Notes: generated by a model not told the origin, from the letters alone. A stretch of 64,000 nucleotides of DNA from Paenarthrobacter sp. AR 02 (GCF_021538675.1 NZ_JAJUKH010000001.1:1209462-1273461), one strand, 5' to 3'; counted from the stretch's first letter, positions 9,860 through 18,667 are shown. Made by a program: numbers and translations.

Positions 9860-9890
9860 TTTGCAACCAGCGTTGCAAAATACGCAACGC
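9860..9890. promoter_or_regulatory. putative IclR operator between divergent kinase and deaminase operons
   Basis: tttgcaac (9860-9867) and gttgcaaa (9872-9879) are a perfect inverted repeat. gcgttgc (9870-9876) and gcaacgc (9884-9890) are a second, overlapping one. The three GCAAC/GTTGC half-sites sit about 70 bp from both starts, the place expected for the operator of the linked IclR regulator. Confidence 0.55.
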
Positions 9891-9952
9891 AAGAACAAGC
9901 GGTCACCATCCCGCAGCCGCACTATCGCAGCACCGCGAAGGGAACGAAACGC

Positions 9953-11272
9953 GTGAACACCTCCGAAGCCATCTCGGCCTCCGCCGTGAAGGACCTTGCC
10001 GAACGCCGCCTCGACTGGCGCCACAAAGCCGTGCCGGCAAGCGAAAACGGGACCACCCACGCGGACTTCCTGGCCGCCCAGCACTCACTGGCAGACCTCC
10101 AAACCCCGCTGCTGACCCTCGACGCAGCGGCGCTGACCGCCAACGCCGACCGTCTTGCCAGCTGGTGCGCCGAAAAGGGTGTGCTCCTTGCCCCGCATGG
10201 GAAAACCACCATGGCCCCGCAGCTCTGGACCGAGCAGCTGAACCGCGGCGCATGGGGCATCACGCTGGCCAATTTCGCCCAGCTTCGCGTGGCCCGCGGA
10301 TTTGGAGTCCGGAACCTGCAGCTCGCCAACAGCCTCACGGATCCGCACGCGATTAAGTGGGTGGCAGAGGCGTCCCCGGACACCCGGATCCTGTCCTGGA
10401 TCGACTCCCTGGGAACTGTCGACATCATCAACCGGACCCTGGCCGGCAGCGACGCCGTCCTGGAGGTCCTGGTGGAACTCGGTGCCCACGGCGGCAGGAC
10501 CGGCGCCCGCGGTGTGGACGCTGCCATGGAGGTGGCCCGCGCCATTGCTGCCTCGCCCAACCTGCGCCTGGTGGGGGTCAGCGGATACGAAGGCTCGCTC
10601 GCGCACACAGCGGACGACGCCGGACTGGCCGCCGTCCGCGGCTACCTCGCCCAGATGCGGCTGCTTCACGAGAACCTGCTCGCGGACGGGTTGTACGGCA
10701 CGGATTCCGTGATCCTCACGGCCGGCGGGAGCGCATACTTCGACGACGTGGTGGCGGTCCTGTCCCCGTGCATCAGCGAGGGCTCGCCGTCCACAGGCAA
10801 GCGCGTGGACCTCATGATCCGCAGCGGCGCCTACATCATCCACGACGACGGCTTCTACCGCGGGATCTCCCCGTTCTCCCGCGAAGGTGGTCAGCCGTTC
10901 ACCGCCGGAATGCACGGTTGGGCGCGCGTCGTCTCCCAAACAGAGCCCGGCCTGGCCATCCTGGATGCCGGCAAGCGTGACCTCCCCTTCGATGAGGGCC
11001 TGCCCGAACCACAGCTCATCGGGCCGGCCCTGGGTGGCCCCATGACGCCGCTGGTCGGAGCTGACATCACGTCCGTCAACGATCAGCACTCTTTCATGAC
11101 CTTTGATCCCAAAACCACCACCGTGCGCCCCGGCGACGTGGTGCGCCTGGGCCTGTCCCACCCGTGCACCGCGTTCGACAAATGGACCATCATCCCGGTC
11201 CTCGCGGGCGCTGCATCCGCAGACAGCACAGGTGACCAAACCGTCGTCGACCTTATCCACACCTTCTTCTAG
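9953..11272 (+). CDS. D-serine dehydratase-like (DSD1/alanine racemase-fold) amino acid deaminase
   Basis: A 439-residue fold-type III PLP enzyme of the D-threonine aldolase/DSD1 family. Lys84 in PHGKTTMAP is the expected Schiff-base lysine. His403 and Cys405 in SHPCTAF match the HxC zinc pair of eukaryotic-type D-serine dehydratases. These enzymes eliminate or cleave D-configured beta-hydroxy amino acids. Because the neighbours are a KDG-type kinase and KDPG aldolase, the likely substrate is D-glucosaminate, giving KDG plus ammonia, rather than D-serine. GTG start with gaaggga upstream. First gene of the plus-strand operon, 6 bp before the deacylase. Confidence 0.8.
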   Translation: MNTSEAISASAVKDLAERRLDWRHKAVPASENGTTHADFLAAQHSLADLQTPLLTLDAAALTANADRLASWCAEKGVLLAPHGKTTMAPQLWTEQLNRGAWGITLANFAQLRVARGFGVRNLQLANSLTDPHAIKWVAEASPDTRILSWIDSLGTVDIINRTLAGSDAVLEVLVELGAHGGRTGARGVDAAMEVARAIAASPNLRLVGVSGYEGSLAHTADDAGLAAVRGYLAQMRLLHENLLADGLYGTDSVILTAGGSAYFDDVVAVLSPCISEGSPSTGKRVDLMIRSGAYIIHDDGFYRGISPFSREGGQPFTAGMHGWARVVSQTEPGLAILDAGKRDLPFDEGLPEPQLIGPALGGPMTPLVGADITSVNDQHSFMTFDPKTTTVRPGDVVRLGLSHPCTAFDKWTIIPVLAGAASADSTGDQTVVDLIHTFF

Positions 11273-11278
11273 GACGCC

Positions 11279-12916
11279 ATGAAGACCCTGATCAGCAACG
11301 CCACCCTGGTGGACGGAACCGGAGAGGACCGCCGCCCTGCGGACGTCCTCCTGGATGGTCCGGTGATTGCCACCATCGCCGACGCCGGGACCCTCACCGC
11401 TGCGGAAGCGGACCGCGTCATCGATGCCACCGGCATGGTGCTGAGTCCGGGATTCATCGACATGCACGCGCACTCGGACCTGCAACTGCTGGTCAACAGG
11501 GACCACTACGCCAAGGTCAGCCAGGGCGTCACCACGGAACTCCTCGGCCAGGACGGATTGTCCTACGCACCGGTTGATGACGCCACGCTGGCAGGTGTCC
11601 GGGAGAAGATCGCTGGCTGGAATGACAACCCGGCCGATTTCGACTGGAACTGGCGAACAGTGGGGGAGTACCTCGACCGGCTCGACGAGGAAGAACACGG
11701 CGGCCGCATCGCCACCAACGCCGCCTACCTGGTGCCCCAAGGAACCGTGCGGGCCATGGTGATGGGCTTCGCCGAGGGTGACCCCACCCCGGAGCAACAG
11801 CAGCAGATGCAGGACGTCATCCGCACGGCGATGCAGGAAGGCGCCGTGGGCATGAGCTCCGGGCTGACCTACACCCCGGGCATGTACGCGCAGACCGAAG
11901 AACTCGCCGGCCTGTGCCGGACAGTGGGTGAGCTGGGCGGCTTCTACGCGCCGCACCACCGCTCCTACGGCAAGGGTGCGCTGGACGCCTACGCCGAGAT
12001 GATCGCCCTCAGCCGGGACACGGGCTGCGCACTCCACCTGTCCCACGCCACCATGAACTTCGCGGAGAACAAGGGCCGCGCCGGCGAACTGCTTGACCTG
12101 ATCGACTCCGCTCTCGACCAAGGTGTGGACATCACCCTGGACACCTACCCGTACCTCCCGGGTGCCACCACGCTGAGCGCCATCCTGCCCAGTTGGGCGT
12201 CGTCGGGCGGGACCGATGCCACCCTGGCCCGGCTGGCCGACCCGGAAACCCGCGCACGAATCCGTGAGGCCGTGGAAATCTACGGCTCGGACGGCTGCCA
12301 CGGCGTGGTTGCCGAGTGGGACACCCTGGAAATCAGCGGCGTCCAGACCCCGGCGCTCGCAGGCTTCGTGGGCCAGACCATCAGGGACATCGCAACGGCA
12401 ACGGGGCAGGAGCCTTTCGACGTCTTCGTGCACATCCTCATGGAAGACCGCCTCGGCACCGGCATCCTGCAGCATGTGGGCCACGAAGAAAACGTGCAGG
12501 CAATCATGAAGCATCGCACCCACACCGGCGGCAGCGACGGCCTCCTGGTCGGTGCCAAGCCGCATCCGCGTGCCTGGGGCACGTTCCCCCGCTACCTCGG
12601 CCATTACTCCCGCGACCTGGGGCTGCTGGGGCTAGAGGAAATGGTCCATCACCTCAGTGGCCGGCCTGCCGCGCGACTCAAGCTCCACAACAGGGGACTT
12701 GTCCGCGAAGGCTACGCGGCCGACGTCGTGCTCTTTGACCCGGAAACAATCCGGGACGAAGCCACTTTCGAGAACCCCCGCCAAGCCGCCAGCGGCATCC
12801 ACTACGTCTTCGTGAACGGCGCGGCCGCGATCGACGGCGGCCAGCCTACCGGCGCCCGCGCCGGACGCGCCCTCCGCCGCCACAGCGACGGCCTCACCCG
12901 AGAAGGACAGCTATGA
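11279..12916 (+). CDS. N-acyl-D-amino-acid deacylase family amidohydrolase
   Basis: A 545-residue zinc amidohydrolase of the D-aminoacylase family, which removes N-acyl groups from D-amino acids or amino sugar acids. Metal-site residues include His63 and His65 in MHAHSD, the LHLSHA histidine, and the late GGSDG aspartate; the DTYPYL strand is typical. It lies 6 bp after the deaminase and overlaps the aldolase start (ATGA at 12913-12916). In this setting it would deacylate an N-acetylated substrate before deamination. A simple D-aminoacylase acting on peptide-derived D-residues is the alternative. Confidence 0.8.
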   Translation: MKTLISNATLVDGTGEDRRPADVLLDGPVIATIADAGTLTAAEADRVIDATGMVLSPGFIDMHAHSDLQLLVNRDHYAKVSQGVTTELLGQDGLSYAPVDDATLAGVREKIAGWNDNPADFDWNWRTVGEYLDRLDEEEHGGRIATNAAYLVPQGTVRAMVMGFAEGDPTPEQQQQMQDVIRTAMQEGAVGMSSGLTYTPGMYAQTEELAGLCRTVGELGGFYAPHHRSYGKGALDAYAEMIALSRDTGCALHLSHATMNFAENKGRAGELLDLIDSALDQGVDITLDTYPYLPGATTLSAILPSWASSGGTDATLARLADPETRARIREAVEIYGSDGCHGVVAEWDTLEISGVQTPALAGFVGQTIRDIATATGQEPFDVFVHILMEDRLGTGILQHVGHEENVQAIMKHRTHTGGSDGLLVGAKPHPRAWGTFPRYLGHYSRDLGLLGLEEMVHHLSGRPAARLKLHNRGLVREGYAADVVLFDPETIRDEATFENPRQAASGIHYVFVNGAAAIDGGQPTGARAGRALRRHSDGLTREGQL

Positions 12917-13548
12917 CCCCCGAACAGTTCCTCCAGCAGCTTGAAGCAGACCGCACCCTTGCCGTGGTTCGCGCACCCTCCATCACGGACGCAGCGGACC
13001 TCTGCAGGGCACTGGCCGACGGCGGCATCCGCAGTGTTGAGCTGACGTTCACCACCCCGGATGCGCTCAAGCACGTCAAGCGCGCGGCGGAAACCGCGGC
13101 GGATCACGGTGCCGCCGTCGGAATCGGAACGGTGATGACCGCCGACCAGGCCCGGGCAGCGATCGACGCCGGCGCGCAGTTCCTGGTGACGCCAGGCCTG
13201 CGGCCCGAGGTCGCCGCCGTCGCCGCGGCCGCGGGAATCCCCTTCAGCCTCGGCGCCATGACTCCCACCGAGGTGGCGCAGGCCCTGGACCTGGGTTCTG
13301 CAGCCGTCAAGATTTTCCCCGCCCGGCAGCTCGGACCGGCGTATTTGAAGGACTTGCAGGGCCCCTACCCCGGGATCCGCCTGCTGCCTTCGGGAGGCAT
13401 CGATGCCTCCAACGCCAAGAGCTACCTCGACGCCGGTGCTGCCGCAGTCTGCTGCGGCACCAGCGTAGTCCCGCCCGCGGCAATTGCTGCAGGCGACTGG
13501 GCAGACATCGCGGCACGTGCCGCCGCCTTCACCGGCACCCTCAAGTAG
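12913..13548 (+). CDS. 2-dehydro-3-deoxy-phosphogluconate (KDPG) aldolase
   Basis: A 211-residue class I aldolase of the KDPG/KHG family, cleaving 2-keto-3-deoxy-6-phosphogluconate to pyruvate and glyceraldehyde-3-phosphate. Lys133 in AVKIFPA is the Schiff-base lysine. The glutamate of SVELTF and the phosphate-binding PSGGID segment are present, and length is normal. It is translationally coupled to the deacylase and followed after 23 bp by the GntP permease. No Entner-Doudoroff dehydratase (edd) is nearby, so the KDPG probably comes from the linked kinase. Confidence 0.9.
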   Translation: MTPEQFLQQLEADRTLAVVRAPSITDAADLCRALADGGIRSVELTFTTPDALKHVKRAAETAADHGAAVGIGTVMTADQARAAIDAGAQFLVTPGLRPEVAAVAAAAGIPFSLGAMTPTEVAQALDLGSAAVKIFPARQLGPAYLKDLQGPYPGIRLLPSGGIDASNAKSYLDAGAAAVCCGTSVVPPAAIAAGDWADIAARAAAFTGTLK

Positions 13549-13571
13549 GACTCACCCAGAAAGATACGCCC

Positions 13572-14963
13572 ATGAATGACTTCCTTGAATGGCTGCGGCA
13601 CGACACCGCCGGCCTGCTGCTCCTGGCGGGCGCAGGCATAGCCCTTCTGCTGTTCCTGATCATCAAGGTCAAGCTCGAGCCGTTTATCGCCCTGGTGGGA
13701 ACGGGTGTGATCGTAGCCTTGGTTGGCGGGATCTCCGTGGAGGCACTGGTCGGTTCGGCCACCAAGAGCAGTGACGCCCTGATTGAGAAGGGCTTCGCGG
13801 GCATCCTTGGCCACATCACAGTGATCATTGGCCTGGGTACCGTCCTTGGTGCCATCCTGGAGCGGTCCGGTGGCGCCGAGGTGCTGCTGGCGAGGCTTGT
13901 GAAGATCTTCGGCGAAAAGGGCACCCCGCTGGCCATGGGCATCACCGGCTTCGTGCTGGGTATCCCGGTGTTCTTCGACATCGGCATCTTCGTCCTGGCG
14001 CCGCTGGTGTACGTCGCGGCTATCCGCGGCGGCAAGTCCTTGGCCCTGTACGCGCTGCCGTTGCTGGCAGGCCTGTCAGTGACGCACGCTTTCCTGCCCC
14101 CGCACCCCGGTCCTGTGGCCGCTGCCGGGTTGTTCCACGTTGACCTTGGTTGGATCATCCTCATGGGCCTGATCTGCGGTATTCCTGCCTGGTTCGCCTC
14201 CGGTATTTTGTGGGGCACCTACATCGGCAAGCGCGTCATGGTGAACGTGCCCGAGGACCGGATCGTTGCCGAATCGGACACCGCCAAGGGCGACGAACCG
14301 TCCATCGGCCTGGTCCTGCTTGCCATCGGTCTGCCCATGATCCTCATCCTCGGCGGCACGTTCGGCAACATCTTCGCTCCCGCCGGTGTTTTCCGGGACA
14401 TCCTGCAGTTCTTTGGCAACCCGGCCATCGCTCTCACCGTCGCCGTGCTCCTCGCCATGTGGTTGTTGGGCATTCGCCGCGGCATGACCTCCGCCGAGCT
14501 CAGCGAAATTACGGGCTCGTCGCTGCGGCCCGTGGGCATGATCCTGCTGGTTGTGGGCGCCGGTGCGTTCTTCGGAGCGGTGCTGTCGGCCACCGGTGTA
14601 GGCAAGGCCGTGGCGGATTCGCTGTCCCAGGCCGGCCTGCCGATCATCCTCTCCGCCTTCGTGATCAGTGCAGGGATGCGTATCGCGCAGGGTTCGGCAA
14701 CGGTGGCGATCGTGACCACGGGCGGCATCCTGGCGCCCAGCCTGGCTACCGGCTACTCGCAGCCGCAGCTCGCGCTGATCGTGGTGGCCATCTCCTCCGG
14801 CTCCATCATCGCCAGCCACGTGAATGATGGTGGGTTCTGGATCATTTCCAAGTACTTCAACATGTCCGTTAAGGACACTTTGAAGACGTGGACCGTGCTG
14901 GAGACCGTGCTGTCCATTGTGGGCTTCGGGATGGCGGCATTGCTGTACACCTTCGTGAGGTGA
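13572..14963 (+). CDS. GntP family gluconate-type permease
   Basis: A 463-residue polytopic membrane protein with about 12 hydrophobic segments, of the gluconate:H+ symporter (GntP) family. Family signs are the HAFLPPHPGPVAAAGL segment, AQGSATVAIVTTGG and the ASHVNDGGFWIISKY motif near the C-terminus. GntP members carry gluconate and related sugar acids, fitting uptake of an amino sugar acid for the pathway encoded upstream. Last gene of the operon; a strong hairpin follows at 15043-15086. Confidence 0.85.
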   Translation: MNDFLEWLRHDTAGLLLLAGAGIALLLFLIIKVKLEPFIALVGTGVIVALVGGISVEALVGSATKSSDALIEKGFAGILGHITVIIGLGTVLGAILERSGGAEVLLARLVKIFGEKGTPLAMGITGFVLGIPVFFDIGIFVLAPLVYVAAIRGGKSLALYALPLLAGLSVTHAFLPPHPGPVAAAGLFHVDLGWIILMGLICGIPAWFASGILWGTYIGKRVMVNVPEDRIVAESDTAKGDEPSIGLVLLAIGLPMILILGGTFGNIFAPAGVFRDILQFFGNPAIALTVAVLLAMWLLGIRRGMTSAELSEITGSSLRPVGMILLVVGAGAFFGAVLSATGVGKAVADSLSQAGLPIILSAFVISAGMRIAQGSATVAIVTTGGILAPSLATGYSQPQLALIVVAISSGSIIASHVNDGGFWIISKYFNMSVKDTLKTWTVLETVLSIVGFGMAALLYTFVR

Positions 14964-15042
14964 CCTTTCCTCACCCAAGGTGGGTGCCGGCGTCGTGCTC
15001 TTCATCCTGCGAGCCGTGCCGGCCCCACCAGCTTTGAGACCA

Positions 15043-15086
15043 AAACGGCCCCGACACACCTGATCATGGGTGTGTCGGGGCCGTTT
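15043..15086 (+). terminator. strong hairpin after the permease operon
   Basis: A perfect 18-bp stem (aaacggccccgacacacc and its reverse complement at 15069-15086) with an 8-nt loop, ending in gttt on the plus strand. It sits 80 bp after the permease stop. The A-rich left flank gives it bidirectional character. Confidence 0.75.
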
Positions 15087-15142
15087 CTGCGTCAAAGAAG
15101 GTGGTGGCCGCACGGGCAGAAAACCCGGGCTTAAACAAAAGA

Positions 15143-15181
15143 GCTCCGGAGTGCGTTATTGGGGGATACGCACTCCGGAGC
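15143..15181 (-). terminator. terminator for the universal stress protein gene
   Basis: gctccggagtgcgt (15143-15156) pairs perfectly with acgcactccggagc (15168-15181) around an 11-nt loop. Read on the minus strand, the stem is followed by a T-rich ctcttttgttt, so it terminates transcription of the gene at 15279-15779. Apart from the two hairpins I see no gene or other signal in 14964-15278. Confidence 0.7.
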
Positions 15182-15278
15182 AGCCTTTGAGCAGGGGCTT
15201 TCACCGGCCTGCAGTAATTACTCTACGTTGCCCGGGACCCCATTGCCACCACCTCGAATAACTACTTTCGCTTTAGTT

Positions 15279-15779
15279 TCAACGGCCCCCTTCCGTCCTC
15301 TTTTTCTGCGGCACGATCAGCACCGGGCGGCGCTGGTGGTGGCTGAGCCAAGCGGCCACAGAACCGTTGAGGGCCTCGGAAATGCGGTGCCCCAAACCAG
15401 GCTCCGGGGTGCCCACAATGATCATCGACGCTTTGATGTCCTCCGCGAGCCGGCCAAGGGCGCGGGCCGGATCACCGGCAAGAAGACGCAGGGTCCAGTC
15501 GGCGGTGCCACCGTCCAGCGCGTCGCCGATGAGCTTGCCCAAATCACCGCGAACAGCCTCGACGTCGGCCTGGTCCTTCTCGGGGTGCAACGACAATCGG
15601 TGCGCGTCACGCGCCGGATCCCATTCGACGAGGTAGCTGGCCTCGTCCACGTACGCACAGACCAGCGGCACGCCGAGTTGTTCGGCCAAGGTGCGTGCGG
15701 TCTGGAGGACTTCCACATGCTGGTCCGGCAGCACGCCCACCACCAAGGGAATCGGTCCGCTGAAATCTTCCGCAGCCAT
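15279..15779 (-). CDS. universal stress protein (UspA family)
   Basis: A 166-residue single Usp domain. It opens with IPLVVGVLPDQHVEVL and carries the nucleotide-loop signature near the C-terminus (IIVGTPEPGLGHRISEALNGS followed by VLIV), so it is probably an ATP-binding type. Function is general stress survival; no specific partner is encoded next to it. Transcribed alone, with a terminator at 15143-15181. Confidence 0.8.
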   Translation of the reverse strand: MAAEDFSGPIPLVVGVLPDQHVEVLQTARTLAEQLGVPLVCAYVDEASYLVEWDPARDAHRLSLHPEKDQADVEAVRGDLGKLIGDALDGGTADWTLRLLAGDPARALGRLAEDIKASMIIVGTPEPGLGHRISEALNGSVAAWLSHHQRRPVLIVPQKKRTEGGR

Positions 15780-15890
15780 ACCCTCATTGTTGCGCCGCAG
15801 CGTGGCGTTGAACAGGTCATCCGGCCGCCGTTGGCTCTTGTAGACACTGTTTGCCCGGGCCTACGGTTAATTCTAGGAGGGTGGTCTGCG

Positions 15891-16091
15891 ATGGAAATTT
15901 ACATGTGGTGGCTTGATCTGCACCTGGACAGCAAGGAGTGGCTGCGCGAGAACCTGCGCGCCGACGAACTCCCCTTGCAGGTGCTGCAGCACATTGCCGA
16001 GGCGGGCGGCCCGCATCCGGACAAGGTGAGCGGAGTGCTCACCGACGCCGATTGGACGTTCATCCAGACGCAGTCGGAGTTCGTGGACTAG
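15891..16091 (+). CDS. small conserved-looking hypothetical protein (66 aa)
   Basis: A 66-residue, acidic, Trp-rich protein (MWWLDLHLDSKEWLRENL), with no signal peptide or membrane segment. ATG 15891 has a strong ribosome site (taggagg, 8 nt upstream), which separates it from the longer open frame reaching back to 15159 opposite the stress-protein gene. Its stop overlaps the stop of the convergent flavin oxidoreductase gene. Function unknown. Confidence 0.6.
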   Translation: MEIYMWWLDLHLDSKEWLRENLRADELPLQVLQHIAEAGGPHPDKVSGVLTDADWTFIQTQSEFVD

Positions 16092-17122
16092 CCTTCCGGG
16101 CGCCATCCAAGTGCCGGGGCGAGCGTGCCTGCAATATCGGTGAGGATCTGGACATAGTCCTCGTGGTCGAAGCTGAATGGCAGGGCAAACGCGACTTCGT
16201 CGACTTCCTGGAAGCCGGCGTGCGCGTACAGCTGCTCGGCGATCTGCTCACTGGTGCCTATGAGGTCCTTCGCGAACAGCATGCCCTTGGGCCCTTGCGG
16301 CGCACTGGTGCGGGGTGTGCGCTCATCGACGTAGCGCTGGTATTTCTCCCGCTGCGTTGCCGATGCCGAATCGGTGGGGATCACCACCAGGCCCTGCGAG
16401 ACCCGCGCCGGCTTGTGCCCCTGTGCCGCGGCGGCCTCACGGTAGGAGCGGATCTGCTTTTGCTGGACGCGGGCGAAGTCCGGCTCTTCATCGGGGGAGG
16501 GAAAGACCACGCTGCTGGAGAGCAAATTGAAGCCGTTTTCGCCGGCCCACAGGGCCGATTTCAGGCTGGCCGCTCCGTACCAAAGACGGTCCCGCAACCC
16601 GGGGGAGTGCGGCTCCACGCGGTTGGAGAACTCCTCCACCACACCCTGCTTACCGGAGAACTCCCGGACCTTTTCCCCTGCGATCAGCCGTGCCAGCCGT
16701 TCGACGCGGGCATAGCTGAAGTCTTCGACGTCCGCAGAGTCGGGGTAGAGCTCATGCTTTATGGTGTCGAAGTTCATGGGTTCGCCCACGCTCAGCCCCG
16801 GATTGATACGCCCGCCCGCCAGGATGTCCACAGTTGCCAGGTCCTCAGCGAGTCGCAAGGGGTTCTCCCACCCCAGCGGAGTGACGGCGGTGCCGAGCTC
16901 AATCCTGGAAGTGCGCTGGCTGGCCGCAGCCATCACTGCGACGGGCGACGAGATGCCGAACTGCAGGTGGCGGTGACGCAACCAGGCACTGTCGAAGCCC
17001 AATTTCTCGCCCAGCTCGATGATGTCCAGCGTGGACTGGTGGCCTGCGGCCGGGTCCGCGGGATCGAACAGTCCGATGGTGAGGAATCCCAGCTTTTTCA
17101 ACGGGCGTTCGGGGGCGGGCAT
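16088..17122 (-). CDS. LLM class flavin-dependent oxidoreductase
   Basis: A 344-residue bacterial luciferase-like (TIM-barrel) flavoprotein, probably using reduced FMN or F420 to oxidise or monooxygenate a small molecule. Typical strands are LGFLTIGLF at the N-terminus, FDSAWLRHRHLQFG, the SRIELGTAVTPLGWENP segment, and GTSEQIAEQL near the C-terminus. Start ATG 17122 is preceded by aggagag. Monocistronic; substrate unknown. Confidence 0.8.
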   Translation of the reverse strand: MPAPERPLKKLGFLTIGLFDPADPAAGHQSTLDIIELGEKLGFDSAWLRHRHLQFGISSPVAVMAAASQRTSRIELGTAVTPLGWENPLRLAEDLATVDILAGGRINPGLSVGEPMNFDTIKHELYPDSADVEDFSYARVERLARLIAGEKVREFSGKQGVVEEFSNRVEPHSPGLRDRLWYGAASLKSALWAGENGFNLLSSSVVFPSPDEEPDFARVQQKQIRSYREAAAAQGHKPARVSQGLVVIPTDSASATQREKYQRYVDERTPRTSAPQGPKGMLFAKDLIGTSEQIAEQLYAHAGFQEVDEVAFALPFSFDHEDYVQILTDIAGTLAPALGWRPEG

Positions 17123-17217
17123 GGGGCTCTCCTTAGCTGTCGGTCAGCGGTTATTGCCCACCTTATGCGGTGGACAGTACGACGACGGCGGGAGGTTACC
17201 TTGTGTGATGCCGCAAG

Positions 17218-17559
17218 CTAGGGGCAGTTCACCACTGCTTGGGGGACCGGAATGACCAGGTGGGTGCCAGTGTCGGTTGTCAGCGGTGATCGCTGCTCCG
17301 GAACCTCCACGCGGGCAGGCTGTTGCGCTGCCCGCAGGCGGTGCAGTGCCACCGCTGAAATGAGGAACCACGCCACGTTGGTGGCTACCGACGGCCAGGC
17401 TCCGTGCAGCGTGCCATTGATGATGAAAGCGCATGATCCGAAGAGGTTCGCGGTCTGGAAGCTGATGCCCGGCTTCAACCAACCCATGGACACCGACAGG
17501 TACGACCCGAGCATCGCGGCAGCGCCAGCCCAACCGGTCATTTCCCACAGCAGTTCCAT
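17218..17559 (-). CDS. small CBU_0592-like membrane protein
   Basis: A 113-residue protein with three hydrophobic segments (about residues 6-26, 33-53 and 59-78) and a hydrophilic C-terminal tail. GWAGAAAMLGSYLSVSMGW followed by the FQTANLFGS...NGTLHGAWPS core resembles the small CBU_0592/SemiSWEET-like integral membrane proteins. Function unknown. It is divergent from the LysR gene, with 179 bp between starts. Confidence 0.6.
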   Translation of the reverse strand: MELLWEMTGWAGAAAMLGSYLSVSMGWLKPGISFQTANLFGSCAFIINGTLHGAWPSVATNVAWFLISAVALHRLRAAQQPARVEVPEQRSPLTTDTGTHLVIPVPQAVVNCP

Positions 17560-17713
17560 CGGATTCCTTTCAGGATGAAGCGCCCGGCTGGGGTTGCCGA
17601 TGGCGTAATTTCTTGGATTTGGGTCTGCCCTGGTTCATCCTTCGTTGGGCTGAACAGCAGCTCTGAGATAGATATTGCTGGAGATTCTTCTTTAGATCAA
17701 TTGCATTCCGCTG

Positions 17714-17731
17714 AATCCCGTATTTAGGATT
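17714..17731. promoter_or_regulatory. putative LysR operator
   Basis: aatcc and ggatt form an inverted repeat with an 8-nt A/T-rich spacer, ending 7 bp before the LysR gene start, in the divergent region shared with the small membrane-protein gene. Autoregulation is the simplest reading. Confidence 0.35.
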
Positions 17732-17738
17732 TCTTAAC

Positions 17739-18662
17739 ATGGAAATGGACCCGCGTCGGCTGCTTGTCCTCCTTGCTGTGGCGCGCACTGGAGGCGTTCT
17801 TGCCGCTGCCGATGAACTGCGGATCACGCCGTCCGCAGTGTCCCAGCAACTCAGCAAACTTGAGAGCGAAGCAGGGCAGGCATTGGTCATGCGAACCCCC
17901 AAAGGCTCGGTCCTGACTCCAGCTGGACTGGCGGTGGCAGAAGCCGGCGAAGAGATCGAACGAGCGCTCAATGTTGCCCGGGCACGGATGCAAGGGGAAG
18001 CCCAGGTGGCAGGCGTGGTGCGCATCGGCGGATTCACCAGTTTCATGCGGACCGTGGTGATTCCACGCTTGCCCGAGTGGCGCAGCCAGTACCCCGAATT
18101 GCAGATCAGGATCGTGGAAGACAGTTTTCCAGCACTCATGCGCCTGTTCAGGCAACGGCAGCTCGATGCGGTGGTCATCGAGCAGGATTCGGCGGCCGCG
18201 GTCCAGCACCCGCTTGCTGCCGGAATGGTCGAGGAGCCCTTGCTCGATGAACCGTGGAAGTTGGTGGTGCCGGCAGGATCCTTGCTGGCCACGGACAGCA
18301 TCGACCTCAGCCGGCTGCATCTGCCGTGGCTTGGGGTGGAGCCGTCCGCAGCCAACGACGCCGTGCTGGGGCGCCTTCGCCACACCACCGGTGCCCGTAT
18401 TGAGACGGTCCATCAGTACCAGGACACGCTCACCGCATTCGCACTGGTTGCCGCCGGCGAGGGTGTCGCGATTGTTCCCACTTTGGCACTGACCGGCGTG
18501 GTCCAGGACAACGTGGACATCCTGGATGTCCCTGGTTTGGGTACCCGGCACATTGCCCTGCGCAGGTTCGACCGGCGAAGGGCAACGAGTTTGCCCCTGG
18601 ACACCGTTGCTCGACTTCTCCGGGAATCAGCGGCCGCTTTCGATACCCGGGCCGGCTCATAA
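17739..18662 (+). CDS. LysR family transcriptional regulator
   Basis: A 307-residue LysR-type regulator with an N-terminal winged helix (RRLLVLLAVARTGGVLAAA ... TPSAVSQQLSKLE) and a C-terminal periplasmic-binding-like effector domain (VRIGGF ... LPEWRSQYPELQIRI). It is divergent from the small membrane protein at 17218-17559, a possible target. A second in-frame ATG two codons in is an alternative start. A strong terminator follows. Confidence 0.85.
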   Translation: MEMDPRRLLVLLAVARTGGVLAAADELRITPSAVSQQLSKLESEAGQALVMRTPKGSVLTPAGLAVAEAGEEIERALNVARARMQGEAQVAGVVRIGGFTSFMRTVVIPRLPEWRSQYPELQIRIVEDSFPALMRLFRQRQLDAVVIEQDSAAAVQHPLAAGMVEEPLLDEPWKLVVPAGSLLATDSIDLSRLHLPWLGVEPSAANDAVLGRLRHTTGARIETVHQYQDTLTAFALVAAGEGVAIVPTLALTGVVQDNVDILDVPGLGTRHIALRRFDRRRATSLPLDTVARLLRESAAAFDTRAGS

Positions 18663-18667
18663 AGACG

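Noticed and set aside
10085..12604. An open frame of 839 codons on the minus strand opposite the deaminase and deacylase genes
   Set aside because: Long antisense frames are common in GC-rich DNA. It has no ribosome site and shows no domain motif, and it covers two genes whose catalytic residues are intact.
14964..15278. Possible small RNA gene suggested by two strong hairpins
   Set aside because: Each hairpin is adequately explained as a terminator of a flanking gene, and I see no promoter between them.
15159..17221. Plus-strand frames of 310 and 427 codons opposite the stress protein and the LLM oxidoreductase
   Set aside because: Both are shadows of well-supported minus-strand genes. Only the final 66 codons of the first, with their own strong ribosome site, were kept as a gene.
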